This document shows positions 52,982-60,579 of a stretch of DNA of 64,000 nt, in pieces (position 1 is the first letter of the stretch; each line of letters opens with the position of its first letter). The position numbers and the translations under genes are program-made. This stretch comes from Bacteroidia bacterium (GTDB lineage Bacteria > Bacteroidota > Bacteroidia > Flavobacteriales > Flavobacteriaceae). The notes below the pieces were generated by a model. That model saw nothing but the letters and a program-made list of their open reading frames with translations, was not told where the DNA came from and did not search any database. The DNA lies in the NCBI GenBank assembly GCA_030429955.1, contig JAUIGO010000006.1:1-64000 (forward strand), read 5' to 3'.

Positions 52982-53052
52982 TTTATTAATCATTCAGATA
53001 TTTATTTAGAAAAGGAAGTATTCAATTTATGTTGGATATTATCTTTTCTTTA

Positions 53053-53084
53053 TTTGTAAAATCGTATACGATATATTATATTTG
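53053..53084 (+). promoter_or_regulatory. Full promoter (-33 TTTG, N20, -7 TATATTTG) with GntR-type operator
   Basis: TTTG at 53053-53056 and TATATTTG at 53077-53084 are separated by exactly 20 bp, an ideal Bacteroidota sigma-A spacing. The spacer holds a perfect 12-bp palindrome ATCGTATACGAT (53061-53072). Its GTATAC centre resembles operators of FadR/VanR-subfamily GntR proteins. The -7 box ends 4 bp before the ATG at 53089, suggesting a leaderless mRNA. Autorepression by the encoded GntR protein is the simplest reading. Confidence 0.75.
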
Positions 53085-53088
53085 ACAG

Positions 53089-53727
53089 ATGATAATCAAA
53101 ATTACTTTGCGAGATCAAGTCAAAAGTTTTCTTCAAGATCAAATGATGAATGGAGAATTAAGCTTTGGAGAACGAATTTCATTACCAGTTCTAGCAAAAA
53201 AACTAAATGTTAGTGTTACACCAATTCGTGAGGCTTTAACACAGCTTCAACATGCTGACATCGTTGAAGCCATACCCAACAGAGGATTCTTTTTGCCATT
53301 ACCTAATATTGAAAAGGTTTCTGAGCTGTATCCAATAATAGCCAATCTTGAATACTTAGGTGTTAGTGAGTCTACTTATTCAGAAAAAGACATTAATAGA
53401 CTTGAAGCATTATTCGAGAAGGAAAATACCTTTGACAATCCAGTGGATAGAATTCAGTCAGACATAAAGTTTCATGAATTGTTACTGAAAAATTACAAAA
53501 ACGACGCTTTGAAAAGCTTTTTATATGATTTAAAGTTACGCGTTTTTCTCTATGAATTTTATTATATGGAAGATGCCAACTTAGCACAAACATCTTCAAA
53601 TTATCATAAAAATATAATCGCTTCATTAAAAAAAGGTAATTCGTTAAAGGCAGCAGATCTTATTAAAGAGAGTTGGTTAACTAGCATTCAATTTATTCAA
53701 CAACATTTTAAACAAAAAGCATCATGA
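53089..53727 (+). CDS. GntR-family regulator (FCD/FadR subfamily)
   Basis: 212 residues. N-terminal winged helix: QVKSFLQDQMMNGELSFGERISLPVLAKKLNVSVTPIREALTQLQ and GFFLPLPN. The C-terminal part is all-helical, FCD-like (IQSDIKFHELLLKNYKNDAL and a final FQ-rich helix), where a small organic acid or similar effector binds. It overlaps the S41 lipoprotein gene by 4 bp, so both are made together, and the operator upstream of it would control both. Confidence 0.9.
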   Translation: MIIKITLRDQVKSFLQDQMMNGELSFGERISLPVLAKKLNVSVTPIREALTQLQHADIVEAIPNRGFFLPLPNIEKVSELYPIIANLEYLGVSESTYSEKDINRLEALFEKENTFDNPVDRIQSDIKFHELLLKNYKNDALKSFLYDLKLRVFLYEFYYMEDANLAQTSSNYHKNIIASLKKGNSLKAADLIKESWLTSIQFIQQHFKQKAS

Positions 53728-55163
53728 AATATTTAAAACCTATCGAATACATCGTTTTAGCTTTATTATTGACTCTTATTTCGTGTAAGGAAGAAAACAA
53801 AAATGAAGAAAAAACCTTAGATGGTTATTGGGAATCTGTAGGTTATGGAAGAATTGCTAAAGTAGAAAATGGACATTTTTCTCTATTTGATATTACAGAT
53901 ATTTCATGTTTGCAAGTATTGGATGGAGAAGTCAGTGATTTTGGAAAGAACATCACTTATGAAGGTGATACTTTAAGCATTAAAGATGGTATAAATATGT
54001 ACTATTTTAAGAGATTGGACAGCATTCCAACAATTTGCCACGAAATGGTTTCAGAAAAAAAGATGAACGATCCCGTTTATAATTTCGAAGTGCTTTCTAA
54101 TACCTTTAAAAATCATTATGCTTATTTTGAAGAACGAGGCATCAATTGGGATGCTATGTATAATAAATATAAAGCTAAGGTGACGACTGAGACAACAGAA
54201 GCTGAACTTTATAATATTATGGAAGATATGCTGGATTCCTTTAACGATGGACACATTGGGTTAAGTGCTCCAGATGATGTCGAGAAAGCTGCTGCTGAAC
54301 TTAGAAATGAAGATGCAGAATTTGTTGAAGAAAAAAGCAATGTTCAACCAAGTAAGCGATATCAAAACCATGAAGTTGCCAATGCTATTGCAGAACATTA
54401 CATCAAAGATTTAAAATCAAGACGCAATAAAATGGTGCAATGGGGAAATTTAAGTGATAAGATAGGTTATATGCAATTGAACCAAATGATGGGATTAGGT
54501 GATTATCAATTGGCAGATTCTCTATCAGGTAGAGATTATTGGCTAGCTTTCTTTGAAAAGGCAGATGAGTTGCCTACAGAAGAATTTACAAAGAAAGAAT
54601 TAGAAGGCATTAAAAATATTATGAATGAAGTGATGAATGATTTATCAGACAAAGATGCGATTATTATTGATGTTCGTTTTAATGGAGGAGGTAAGGACGA
54701 AGTAGGTTTAGAAGTACTCAGGCATTTCAATGATACAAAACGCTTGGTTTTTACCAAGAAAGCAAAACTTGGAGATGGTTATACAAAACCCATTAAAATA
54801 GAATTATTGGCTACAGATAAAGCCTTTAAAAAGCCAGTTTATTTATTGACATCAAGGGAATCTGCAAGCGCAACAGAAATCATGATATTAGCTTCTTTGT
54901 CACTTGAAAACGTCACGAGATTAGGTGGAACTTCTGAAGGTGTGTTTTCAGATATTTTTGATAGATTGCTGCCAAATGGCTGGGAATTTGGATTATCTAA
55001 CGAAGTGTATTTAGACACTAAAGGAAATAATTATGAAGGTAAAGGGATATCTCCAGACGTTGATCTTAATTATTCAACTGAAAAGCAGGAGTTCTTATCA
55101 ACCATAATGAACAATTTAAGCTCAAATGGAGATGCTACAATTGAAAAGCTCATAAATAATTAA
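53724..55163 (+). CDS. S41-family peptidase lipoprotein
   Basis: 479 residues. Lipoprotein signal peptide ending in TLISC (Cys21). A lipocalin/propeptide-like first part (DGYWESVGYGRIAKVENG) precedes an S41 domain: DMLDSFNDGHIGLSAP, IIIDVRFNGGGKDEVGLEVL and TSRESASATEIMILA with the presumed catalytic Ser. It ends with GKGISPDVDLNYS, typical for the family. No PDZ. Its start overlaps the gntR stop by 4 bp, so its production is probably regulated by that protein's ligand. Outer- or inner-membrane anchored. Confidence 0.9.
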   Translation: MKYLKPIEYIVLALLLTLISCKEENKNEEKTLDGYWESVGYGRIAKVENGHFSLFDITDISCLQVLDGEVSDFGKNITYEGDTLSIKDGINMYYFKRLDSIPTICHEMVSEKKMNDPVYNFEVLSNTFKNHYAYFEERGINWDAMYNKYKAKVTTETTEAELYNIMEDMLDSFNDGHIGLSAPDDVEKAAAELRNEDAEFVEEKSNVQPSKRYQNHEVANAIAEHYIKDLKSRRNKMVQWGNLSDKIGYMQLNQMMGLGDYQLADSLSGRDYWLAFFEKADELPTEEFTKKELEGIKNIMNEVMNDLSDKDAIIIDVRFNGGGKDEVGLEVLRHFNDTKRLVFTKKAKLGDGYTKPIKIELLATDKAFKKPVYLLTSRESASATEIMILASLSLENVTRLGGTSEGVFSDIFDRLLPNGWEFGLSNEVYLDTKGNNYEGKGISPDVDLNYSTEKQEFLSTIMNNLSSNGDATIEKLINN

Positions 55164-55173
55164 ACAACTTATT

Positions 55174-55929
55174 TTAATTTCCTCCAAACCAAGTTTTAAA
55201 AGCCGATACACGATCTCGGCTTACAATAATGTCATTGTCTGTTGATACATTTAAGATGAGCTTTAATCTACTGTTTGAATAGACAATGACATCTTTTATA
55301 GCTTCCATATTTACAATGAAGGTCCTGTTTACACGCATAAAACTGTTGGAATCTAATACTTGATCTAAGTCCTCAAGCTTATAATCCAAAATAAACTTCT
55401 TGCCTTCATTAGTGACTAAGAAAACCGTTCGGCCTTCGGCATAAAACAAAGCAGTTTCTTCAGTTTTAATGGAATGTATATGATTGCCCAATCGTACCAA
55501 AAACCTGTTCTTAAAGGCCTTGTTGCTAAAGGCTTCAGAAGCATTTTGAATGGTTTCGGTTGATAGCACAGATTTAAAATTTTTAAACTTAGTCAGCGCC
55601 TTTGAAACTTCAGTAAAGGTAATGGGTTTTAAAATATAATCAATGCTGTTGAGTTTAAAGGCATCCACAGCAAATTCATCAAATGCAGTTGTGAAAATAA
55701 TGGGTTTTTGTACTTGAACCTGGTTGAATATCTCAAAACTTAATCCATCACTCAATTGAATATCCACAAAAAGTATGTCAACCGAATTTTCATTACTTCT
55801 TAACCAATTTACAGCATCAGCAACACTAGTCAATTTGGCTACAATTGCAATGCTGTCGTCATATTTTAAAATATAACGTTCTAGCTTTTCAGCAGCTGGA
55901 AGCTCGTCTTCTATAATTAATGCATTCAT
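55174..55929 (-). CDS. LytTR-family response regulator
   Basis: 251 residues. N-terminal receiver domain: NALIIEDELPAAEKLE (acidic pocket), phospho-acceptor Asp56 in LFVDIQLSDGLS, the Thr in IIFTTAFDEFAVDAF, and Lys in DYILKPI. The C-terminal LytTR DNA-binding domain (FLVRLGNHIHSIKTEE, LEDLDQVLDSNSFMRVNRTFIVN) binds direct repeats ~21-22 bp apart in known members. It overlaps the degenerate kinase gene by 4 bp and is the last gene of a kinase operon. It convergently meets the S41 lipoprotein gene with a 10-bp gap. Confidence 0.93.
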   Translation of the reverse strand: MNALIIEDELPAAEKLERYILKYDDSIAIVAKLTSVADAVNWLRSNENSVDILFVDIQLSDGLSFEIFNQVQVQKPIIFTTAFDEFAVDAFKLNSIDYILKPITFTEVSKALTKFKNFKSVLSTETIQNASEAFSNKAFKNRFLVRLGNHIHSIKTEETALFYAEGRTVFLVTNEGKKFILDYKLEDLDQVLDSNSFMRVNRTFIVNMEAIKDVIVYSNSRLKLILNVSTDNDIIVSRDRVSAFKTWFGGN

Positions 55930-56954
55930 GAATTGTTTTTGGTTAAAAGTTTAGGAATTTTTATGGTTCTATAATTTTGCGATTCTTCAATAAGGACATT
56001 GTCTTTACTGTAAATAGCGTATCGATAATCAATATCACTCATCGCTTCCTTTTTAAAACCTGAAACGATCTTATCATTTTTTAAATAATTGAATATCAAA
56101 TGATTTTCATCTTCATCTAAATGGATACTCAAAGGTTTTTCTGAATTGTTAATGGTGCTTCTAATGATGCTTTCAACCAATGAAAGTAAACTTCCTGGTA
56201 CCACCAAAAAGCTAGAATTCACTTGATTGTTTAATATTACATTTCTGAATGGTAAGTAATTAAACAATTGTACAAGTTCATCAACTACAAGTAATTCTTC
56301 ATTAATCAAAACCAGTTGCTTACTCTTTTTTGATAAAATATAACGATACACCAATGCCATGTGGTCTATCAGGTTATCAACCTTATCGGAATGTTGCCTT
56401 ATCAATACAATCATGGCTTCAAAGCATTCAAACAAAAGCGTTGGGTTGATGCCATTTTTAAACTGCATAAAATCATCTTCAACCATTTGCTTCATTAAGT
56501 ATTCATTTTCAAGTCGCTTCGTATTGACTTTGTACAAATAATGATGGCTAATATGAAGCAAAACATAGATGATTGTAATGGTACAAAAGATACTGTTGAA
56601 CATCCATAATTCACCAGAACTAGGCGTGAAACCTAAGATGTTTTTATAATATAAATTAATGGATACAGTTACTAAAATAATACAAAGTAACATGGAGCCA
56701 ACAATTTGTATTATCAGCTTTATAAAGGAGGATAAGCTTGAAGGCAATTTGTTAAATATCCAGAGTAAAAGCCTTGAAAATTCCTGAATAACAAAGGATA
56801 AGCCAATACAAAAATAGAGTTCGTTACCTAAAAATTGATCTTGAAGTTGTTCAACTTTATTATTAATGAGTAGAATAAGTAAGTACACAACGATACCACT
56901 AAAAATAGGACTGAATAGCCTAAACAAAGGATGATGTATAAATAGCCTATTCAT
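55926..56954 (-). CDS. Degenerate membrane histidine kinase (pseudokinase, His_kinase-like)
   Basis: 342 residues. About four N-terminal helices (residues ~12-140), then a His_kinase-like region: the H-box usually NPHFLFN reads NPTLLFECF, with Thr172 (codon confirmed at 56439-56441) in place of the phosphorylated His. The N-box usually VENAIKH reads VESIIRSTINN, so the Mg-binding Asn is missing. It is therefore unlikely to autophosphorylate. It is tightly packed between the intact kinase (8-bp overlap) and LytTR regulator (4-bp overlap), which points to a regulatory partner or heterodimer subunit. Confidence 0.85.
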   Translation of the reverse strand: MNRLFIHHPLFRLFSPIFSGIVVYLLILLINNKVEQLQDQFLGNELYFCIGLSFVIQEFSRLLLWIFNKLPSSLSSFIKLIIQIVGSMLLCIILVTVSINLYYKNILGFTPSSGELWMFNSIFCTITIIYVLLHISHHYLYKVNTKRLENEYLMKQMVEDDFMQFKNGINPTLLFECFEAMIVLIRQHSDKVDNLIDHMALVYRYILSKKSKQLVLINEELLVVDELVQLFNYLPFRNVILNNQVNSSFLVVPGSLLSLVESIIRSTINNSEKPLSIHLDEDENHLIFNYLKNDKIVSGFKKEAMSDIDYRYAIYSKDNVLIEESQNYRTIKIPKLLTKNNS

Positions 56955-58002
56955 GGTTGTTAATTATTGGGATTTTTACTGTGTAATGATTGTCTTCCAA
57001 AACAGAAATCTCTTTGTTATAAAGCAGTTTAAACCTGGAATTGATATTGTTTAATCCAATATTAAAGGAACTGACTTTTTTAGGCGCTTCTGTAATATTG
57101 TTTTTAATAATAAGGTGTTCTTGGTCTTCAAAAACATCGATGATGAGCGGTTTTGCTTCTGAAGCCTGATTGTGTTTCACAGCATTTTCAACTAACATTT
57201 GTAAAGCCAATGGTGGAATTTGATGCTGTAAATTAGATTCTGAAATAGTAATGGAATAGTTTAAAACGTCACCAAATCGAGTACTTAAAAGTGATAAATA
57301 AGCTTTTACAACATCCAACTCTTCTTGAATACTTACCAGCTTTACATGATAGCTATTAAGGGTATAATGATATATTTTAGCAAGACCTCTAATATAATTT
57401 TCAGCCTGTTCAGCGTCTTTAAACGCCAAGGATGAAATGGTATTCAGGTTATTGAACAAAAAGTGGGAACTCAGTTGAGACTTTAATGCTTTAAGCTGTA
57501 ATTCATAGTGTTTGCGCTCAAATTTCACAGTTTCAATTTGAAGTTTTGAATAGGTATAGTAGGAGTAGAGTGCAAAATAAATGATGTTGTAAATAAGCAT
57601 CAAAATAAACAGGATGATGCCTAGTTTTATCAGATTGCTTTGATATAGTTCTTTTTCTAAAGTGACTTGACTTAAAAACTTTTTGTACAACAAGAACAAT
57701 CCATAAATCAATGCATAATTCGCTATGAACAAAAAAGCAATGCCACTAATGAATCTATTGACAAGCTGGGATTTCCAAGGAAGGAGTTTATCTAACTTAA
57801 CGGAACTGAAAAACGTAAGATAAGCCAATAATACGCCACCAAGTGCACTTAATACGAGTTCTAAGGTGTTGTATGCTTTACCTTCAGGGCTTATGCTTAC
57901 ACCAAAGTAATTGTAGAGCAATAGTCCTAAAAATAGACCTAAAGCTGTGATGAGCAAATGCTTTTTCACAATTGGATTATTGAGTTGGTTAGATAAAATC
58001 AT
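56947..58002 (-). CDS. Membrane sensor histidine kinase (LytS/His_kinase family)
   Basis: 351 residues. About four N-terminal helices (to ~residue 150), then the His_kinase domain: H-box LKSQLSSHFLFNNLNTIS with phospho-His180, HATPase N-box LQMLVENAVKHNQ (Asn273) and G-box NIGLNNINSRFKLLY. All catalytic elements are intact, in contrast to the next gene. It should phosphorylate the LytTR regulator. The start is just 4 bp after a 10-bp-arm inverted repeat, which would form a hairpin next to the start codon in the mRNA. Confidence 0.92.
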   Translation of the reverse strand: MILSNQLNNPIVKKHLLITALGLFLGLLLYNYFGVSISPEGKAYNTLELVLSALGGVLLAYLTFFSSVKLDKLLPWKSQLVNRFISGIAFLFIANYALIYGLFLLYKKFLSQVTLEKELYQSNLIKLGIILFILMLIYNIIYFALYSYYTYSKLQIETVKFERKHYELQLKALKSQLSSHFLFNNLNTISSLAFKDAEQAENYIRGLAKIYHYTLNSYHVKLVSIQEELDVVKAYLSLLSTRFGDVLNYSITISESNLQHQIPPLALQMLVENAVKHNQASEAKPLIIDVFEDQEHLIIKNNITEAPKKVSSFNIGLNNINSRFKLLYNKEISVLEDNHYTVKIPIINNHE

Positions 58003-58006
58003 AGAA

Positions 58007-58062
58007 CCAAGGTAATCAATCTAGACTAAACTTAAAATCTAGTACAAGACTAATTACCTTGG
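58007..58062 (-). repeat. Inverted repeat/hairpin just upstream of the kinase start codon
   Basis: Perfect 10-bp arms CCAAGGTAAT (58007-58016) and ATTACCTTGG (58053-58062) flank a 36-base loop that itself contains a CTAGA/TCTAG pairing. In the minus-strand transcript the second arm ends 4 bases before the kinase ATG. It lies between the SDHY-repeat gene and the kinase, so it may be an mRNA structure separating their expression. Confidence 0.65.
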
Positions 58063-58071
58063 AAATTTTGG

Positions 58072-59436
58072 TTAGTCTATTGCTTTAATGGCGCGACCAT
58101 AATAAGTGTCTGAGCCAATAGATTTTGCAGCCGTTCTGTAAGCAGCTTTCACGCGCTCTGATGATCGTCTTACCTTATCAGCAAAAGAAGATAAAGCTTG
58201 AGTCATATAGTGGTCAGATTGTATATGGCTTAATGAATTGAGCACAGCAATTAACTGATCCTCAGTTAAATCATGATCTCCCATTTTCTTATAAATCGTT
58301 GATGCATAATGATCAGATTGAATGCTATTCTTAACAATACCCAGCAACTTGTTTAAAGAACTTGCACTAACATCAAGTTTTTTGTCAAGCAATTCTCTTA
58401 TGACTTCAGAGATATAATGATCTGAATTGATATCGCCTAAGGTTCCTAAAAAGGCATCATAAGCGCTATTAGGCAAACCTTTGTCGTTAATCACTTTTTT
58501 AAGCACTTGAGTTTTGTAATGATCCGATTGGATATCTTTTGAAAGTGAAATGATTCTAGAAATATTCTGAGAGTTTAATTCTCTGTTATCCATAACTTCG
58601 GTTAGAATTTGAGTCATATAGTGATCGGATTTCACATCTTTTGAAATTTCCAGTAAACTCTCCATCTGGCTATCAGTGATGTTTTTATCATTAATTACTT
58701 TCTTTAAAACACTTGTTGTATAGTGATCAGACTCAATACTCTTTGCAGCACCAATATATGCTGAGATTGTTTCGCTATTTGATAAAAACGCTTTTTGATT
58801 AGACTCTAAAATGCTTGCTAAATAGTAATCAGAATCTATTTCTTTCCCAGCTACTTCAATGGTTTTGACTAATTCATCATTTGACAATTTCTTTTCTAAT
58901 AGCAACTTAAAGTAAGCAGCATTGACGTAGTCGCTTTCAATTCTTCCAATTTCTGCTAAAACGGCATTGGCGCCTCCCTTGCTGTAAAAACGATTGACAC
59001 GAGCTTCAGCTGCAAGAGTTGTATTTCTTACTACTTCTTGTAATACTTCAGCAAGCCATTCTTTGCCGTCAGGATTAAAATCTTTTTCAGAACGACCTTC
59101 GTAGTATTTTTTAATTAGGTTTCCGTTTCTGTCAGATTCAATAACAATACGTCTTTTGTTTCCAAATGAGGATCGCTCTATCTCAACAAAACCACCATTG
59201 GAAATGGCAACAATATCTTTATCGTCGTCGGATAAAGTAATGTCTCCTTCGTATTCAATTTTAAATTCTTTACCATTATTGGTAATTTGAATTTTGCCTT
59301 TGCCATCGTTGCTAATTGAGTAGTTTGATTTTGATTTTGTTCTTGATTGAGAGTGAGTGCTCGATGGAAGCACCATTAGAAATGCAAGTAATGCAATGCT
59401 AAAGATTTGATTTCGTTTGATAAATAATGTTGTCAT
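58072..59436 (-). CDS. Secreted protein with nine ~34-residue SDHY repeats
   Basis: 454 residues from ATG 59436 (the upstream ATG at 59466 overlaps the promoter box). Signal peptide ending near THSQS (~31). Residues ~37-110 are a strand-rich segment (NNGKEFKIEYEGDITLSDDD). From ~166 onward nine helical repeats each begin with I/V-x-SD-x/H-Y; the Ser residues fall at about 168, 202, 237, 270, 304, 338, 374, 407 and 442, i.e. 33-36 residues apart. This suggests an alpha-solenoid. Function unknown. It is the promoter-proximal gene of the kinase/LytTR operon. Confidence 0.85.
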   Translation of the reverse strand: MTTLFIKRNQIFSIALLAFLMVLPSSTHSQSRTKSKSNYSISNDGKGKIQITNNGKEFKIEYEGDITLSDDDKDIVAISNGGFVEIERSSFGNKRRIVIESDRNGNLIKKYYEGRSEKDFNPDGKEWLAEVLQEVVRNTTLAAEARVNRFYSKGGANAVLAEIGRIESDYVNAAYFKLLLEKKLSNDELVKTIEVAGKEIDSDYYLASILESNQKAFLSNSETISAYIGAAKSIESDHYTTSVLKKVINDKNITDSQMESLLEISKDVKSDHYMTQILTEVMDNRELNSQNISRIISLSKDIQSDHYKTQVLKKVINDKGLPNSAYDAFLGTLGDINSDHYISEVIRELLDKKLDVSASSLNKLLGIVKNSIQSDHYASTIYKKMGDHDLTEDQLIAVLNSLSHIQSDHYMTQALSSFADKVRRSSERVKAAYRTAAKSIGSDTYYGRAIKAID

Positions 59437-59463
59437 AACTGTTCGTTTATTTGATTGATAGCA

Positions 59464-59471
59464 CAAATGTA
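59464..59471 (-). promoter_or_regulatory. -7 promoter box TACATTTG of the SDHY/kinase/LytTR operon
   Basis: On the minus strand TACATTTG matches TAnnTTTG and ends 27 bp before the chosen ATG at 59436. No -33 TTG is found at normal spacing, in line with a promoter that needs an activator. Confidence 0.6.
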
Positions 59472-59500
59472 TATGACAAGCTTAGGTTTAAAAAACCCAA

Positions 59501-59532
59501 TGTAGTGAATTACACTTTTTTTGTAGTGAATT
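59501..59532. promoter_or_regulatory. Two 11-bp direct repeats 21 bp apart, probable LytTR-regulator site
   Basis: TGTAGTGAATT occurs at 59501-59511 and identically at 59522-59532, start-to-start 21 bp (about two helical turns). LytTR proteins bind two direct repeats with this type of spacing. The pair is ~30 bp upstream of the TACATTTG box, i.e. about -45 and -66 from the expected start, the normal position for an activator. The operon it precedes encodes a LytTR regulator. Confidence 0.7.
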
Positions 59533-59557
59533 GTAATTTATTGATTTTTAAAGAGAT

Positions 59558-60469
59558 TTAAAGCTCATTCTGAGTAAAAAACTCATAAATAGTTTTAGAT
59601 ATTTGTGCTAATTGGTCTGTGCCTTTGTCGAAATCTTTTAGATTTTTTGAAAGCAGCACCAAAACATACTGACGACCATCTTGAAGATAGACAATGGCTG
59701 CATCGTGATGTACTCCAGTGATACTTCCTGTTTTATGAGCAACTTCAATGGTTTCTGGTAAGTATTTAGGAATCATATCATTCCATTCTTGACGCTTTAA
59801 TATAGCTATCATAGCATTACAATCGTTCTTGGTTCCAGCTTTCCCTTCTGCAATAGCTTTCATAATAACCAATAAGTCGTTTGCAGTTGTAGAATTGCTT
59901 AAACCCAAATCGTAAGCTTTTTGATCTTCAACACCTCGTAATACTTCAATCTTATCAGCACCTAAACTTCGCATGGTTTGGTTTACTTTTTTAGCAACTA
60001 CAATTTCAATCAAAACATTGGTAGCAAGGTTGCTACTCACTGTAATCATAGGAACCATTAAATCATATAGTGTTTGTTTTGTACCAATTTTACTGTAAAT
60101 AACATCGTCGCTATCATCACCAATATCCATGCTGTAAGAACTGCCATCAACAATACTTTTAAACTCGTTGACTAAAACAATAGAATCATTAAGACTTAGC
60201 AGTCCTTCATTTTGTTGTTTATATAACTCAATCATCACTGGAACTTTCATGGTGCTTGCTGCATGAAAGTTTTCATCAGTGTTAATCATGATGGAATTTG
60301 ATTCGTTAGAGAGGTCCAATAAAGCAACAGCAATATCGCCATCAATGTCTGCTATTTGATTTTCAATTTTAGTTTTTAAGTCAGCAATAGTATGTTTTGT
60401 ATCTGTTTTACAAGAAATAAAAGTCAAAAGAACAAATAATATAATTGTGTGTTTTATAAAGTTTCGCAT
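59558..60469 (-). CDS. Class A beta-lactamase-like serine hydrolase, lipoprotein
   Basis: 303 residues. Lipoprotein signal LLTFISC (Cys20). Class A elements: STMK (Ser72, Lys75), SSN in place of SDN (Ser145, Asn147), a Glu181 spaced 36 residues after Ser145 exactly as Glu166 after Ser130, and KTG (Lys246-Gly248). Asn170 of the class A omega loop is replaced by Ala185, and ~13 residues are inserted between the first two motifs. It belongs to the beta-lactamase2 group; true beta-lactam hydrolysis is possible but unproven. Divergent from the EamA transporter across a 36-bp palindrome. Confidence 0.85.
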   Translation of the reverse strand: MRNFIKHTIILFVLLTFISCKTDTKHTIADLKTKIENQIADIDGDIAVALLDLSNESNSIMINTDENFHAASTMKVPVMIELYKQQNEGLLSLNDSIVLVNEFKSIVDGSSYSMDIGDDSDDVIYSKIGTKQTLYDLMVPMITVSSNLATNVLIEIVVAKKVNQTMRSLGADKIEVLRGVEDQKAYDLGLSNSTTANDLLVIMKAIAEGKAGTKNDCNAMIAILKRQEWNDMIPKYLPETIEVAHKTGSITGVHHDAAIVYLQDGRQYVLVLLSKNLKDFDKGTDQLAQISKTIYEFFTQNEL

Positions 60470-60505
60470 GGTTTTTATAGTTAGTTTTGAAGCACTAATT
60501 TAAGC

Positions 60506-60541
60506 ATTAATAAAAACAAAAGATAATTTGTTTTTATTAAT
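60506..60541. repeat. 15-bp-arm perfect palindrome between divergent genes
   Basis: The arm at 60506-60520 (ATTAATAAAAACAAA) and its exact complement at 60527-60541 flank a 6-base centre. The centre is 54 bp from the start of the beta-lactamase-like gene and 56 bp from the EamA start, so it is almost exactly midway. It is suited as a shared operator or as a double terminator-like hairpin. AT-rich, hence not proof of function. Confidence 0.65.
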
Positions 60542-60579
60542 ATTGAAGTGTCAAAATTTGTATTAAGCAACTTTAATTT

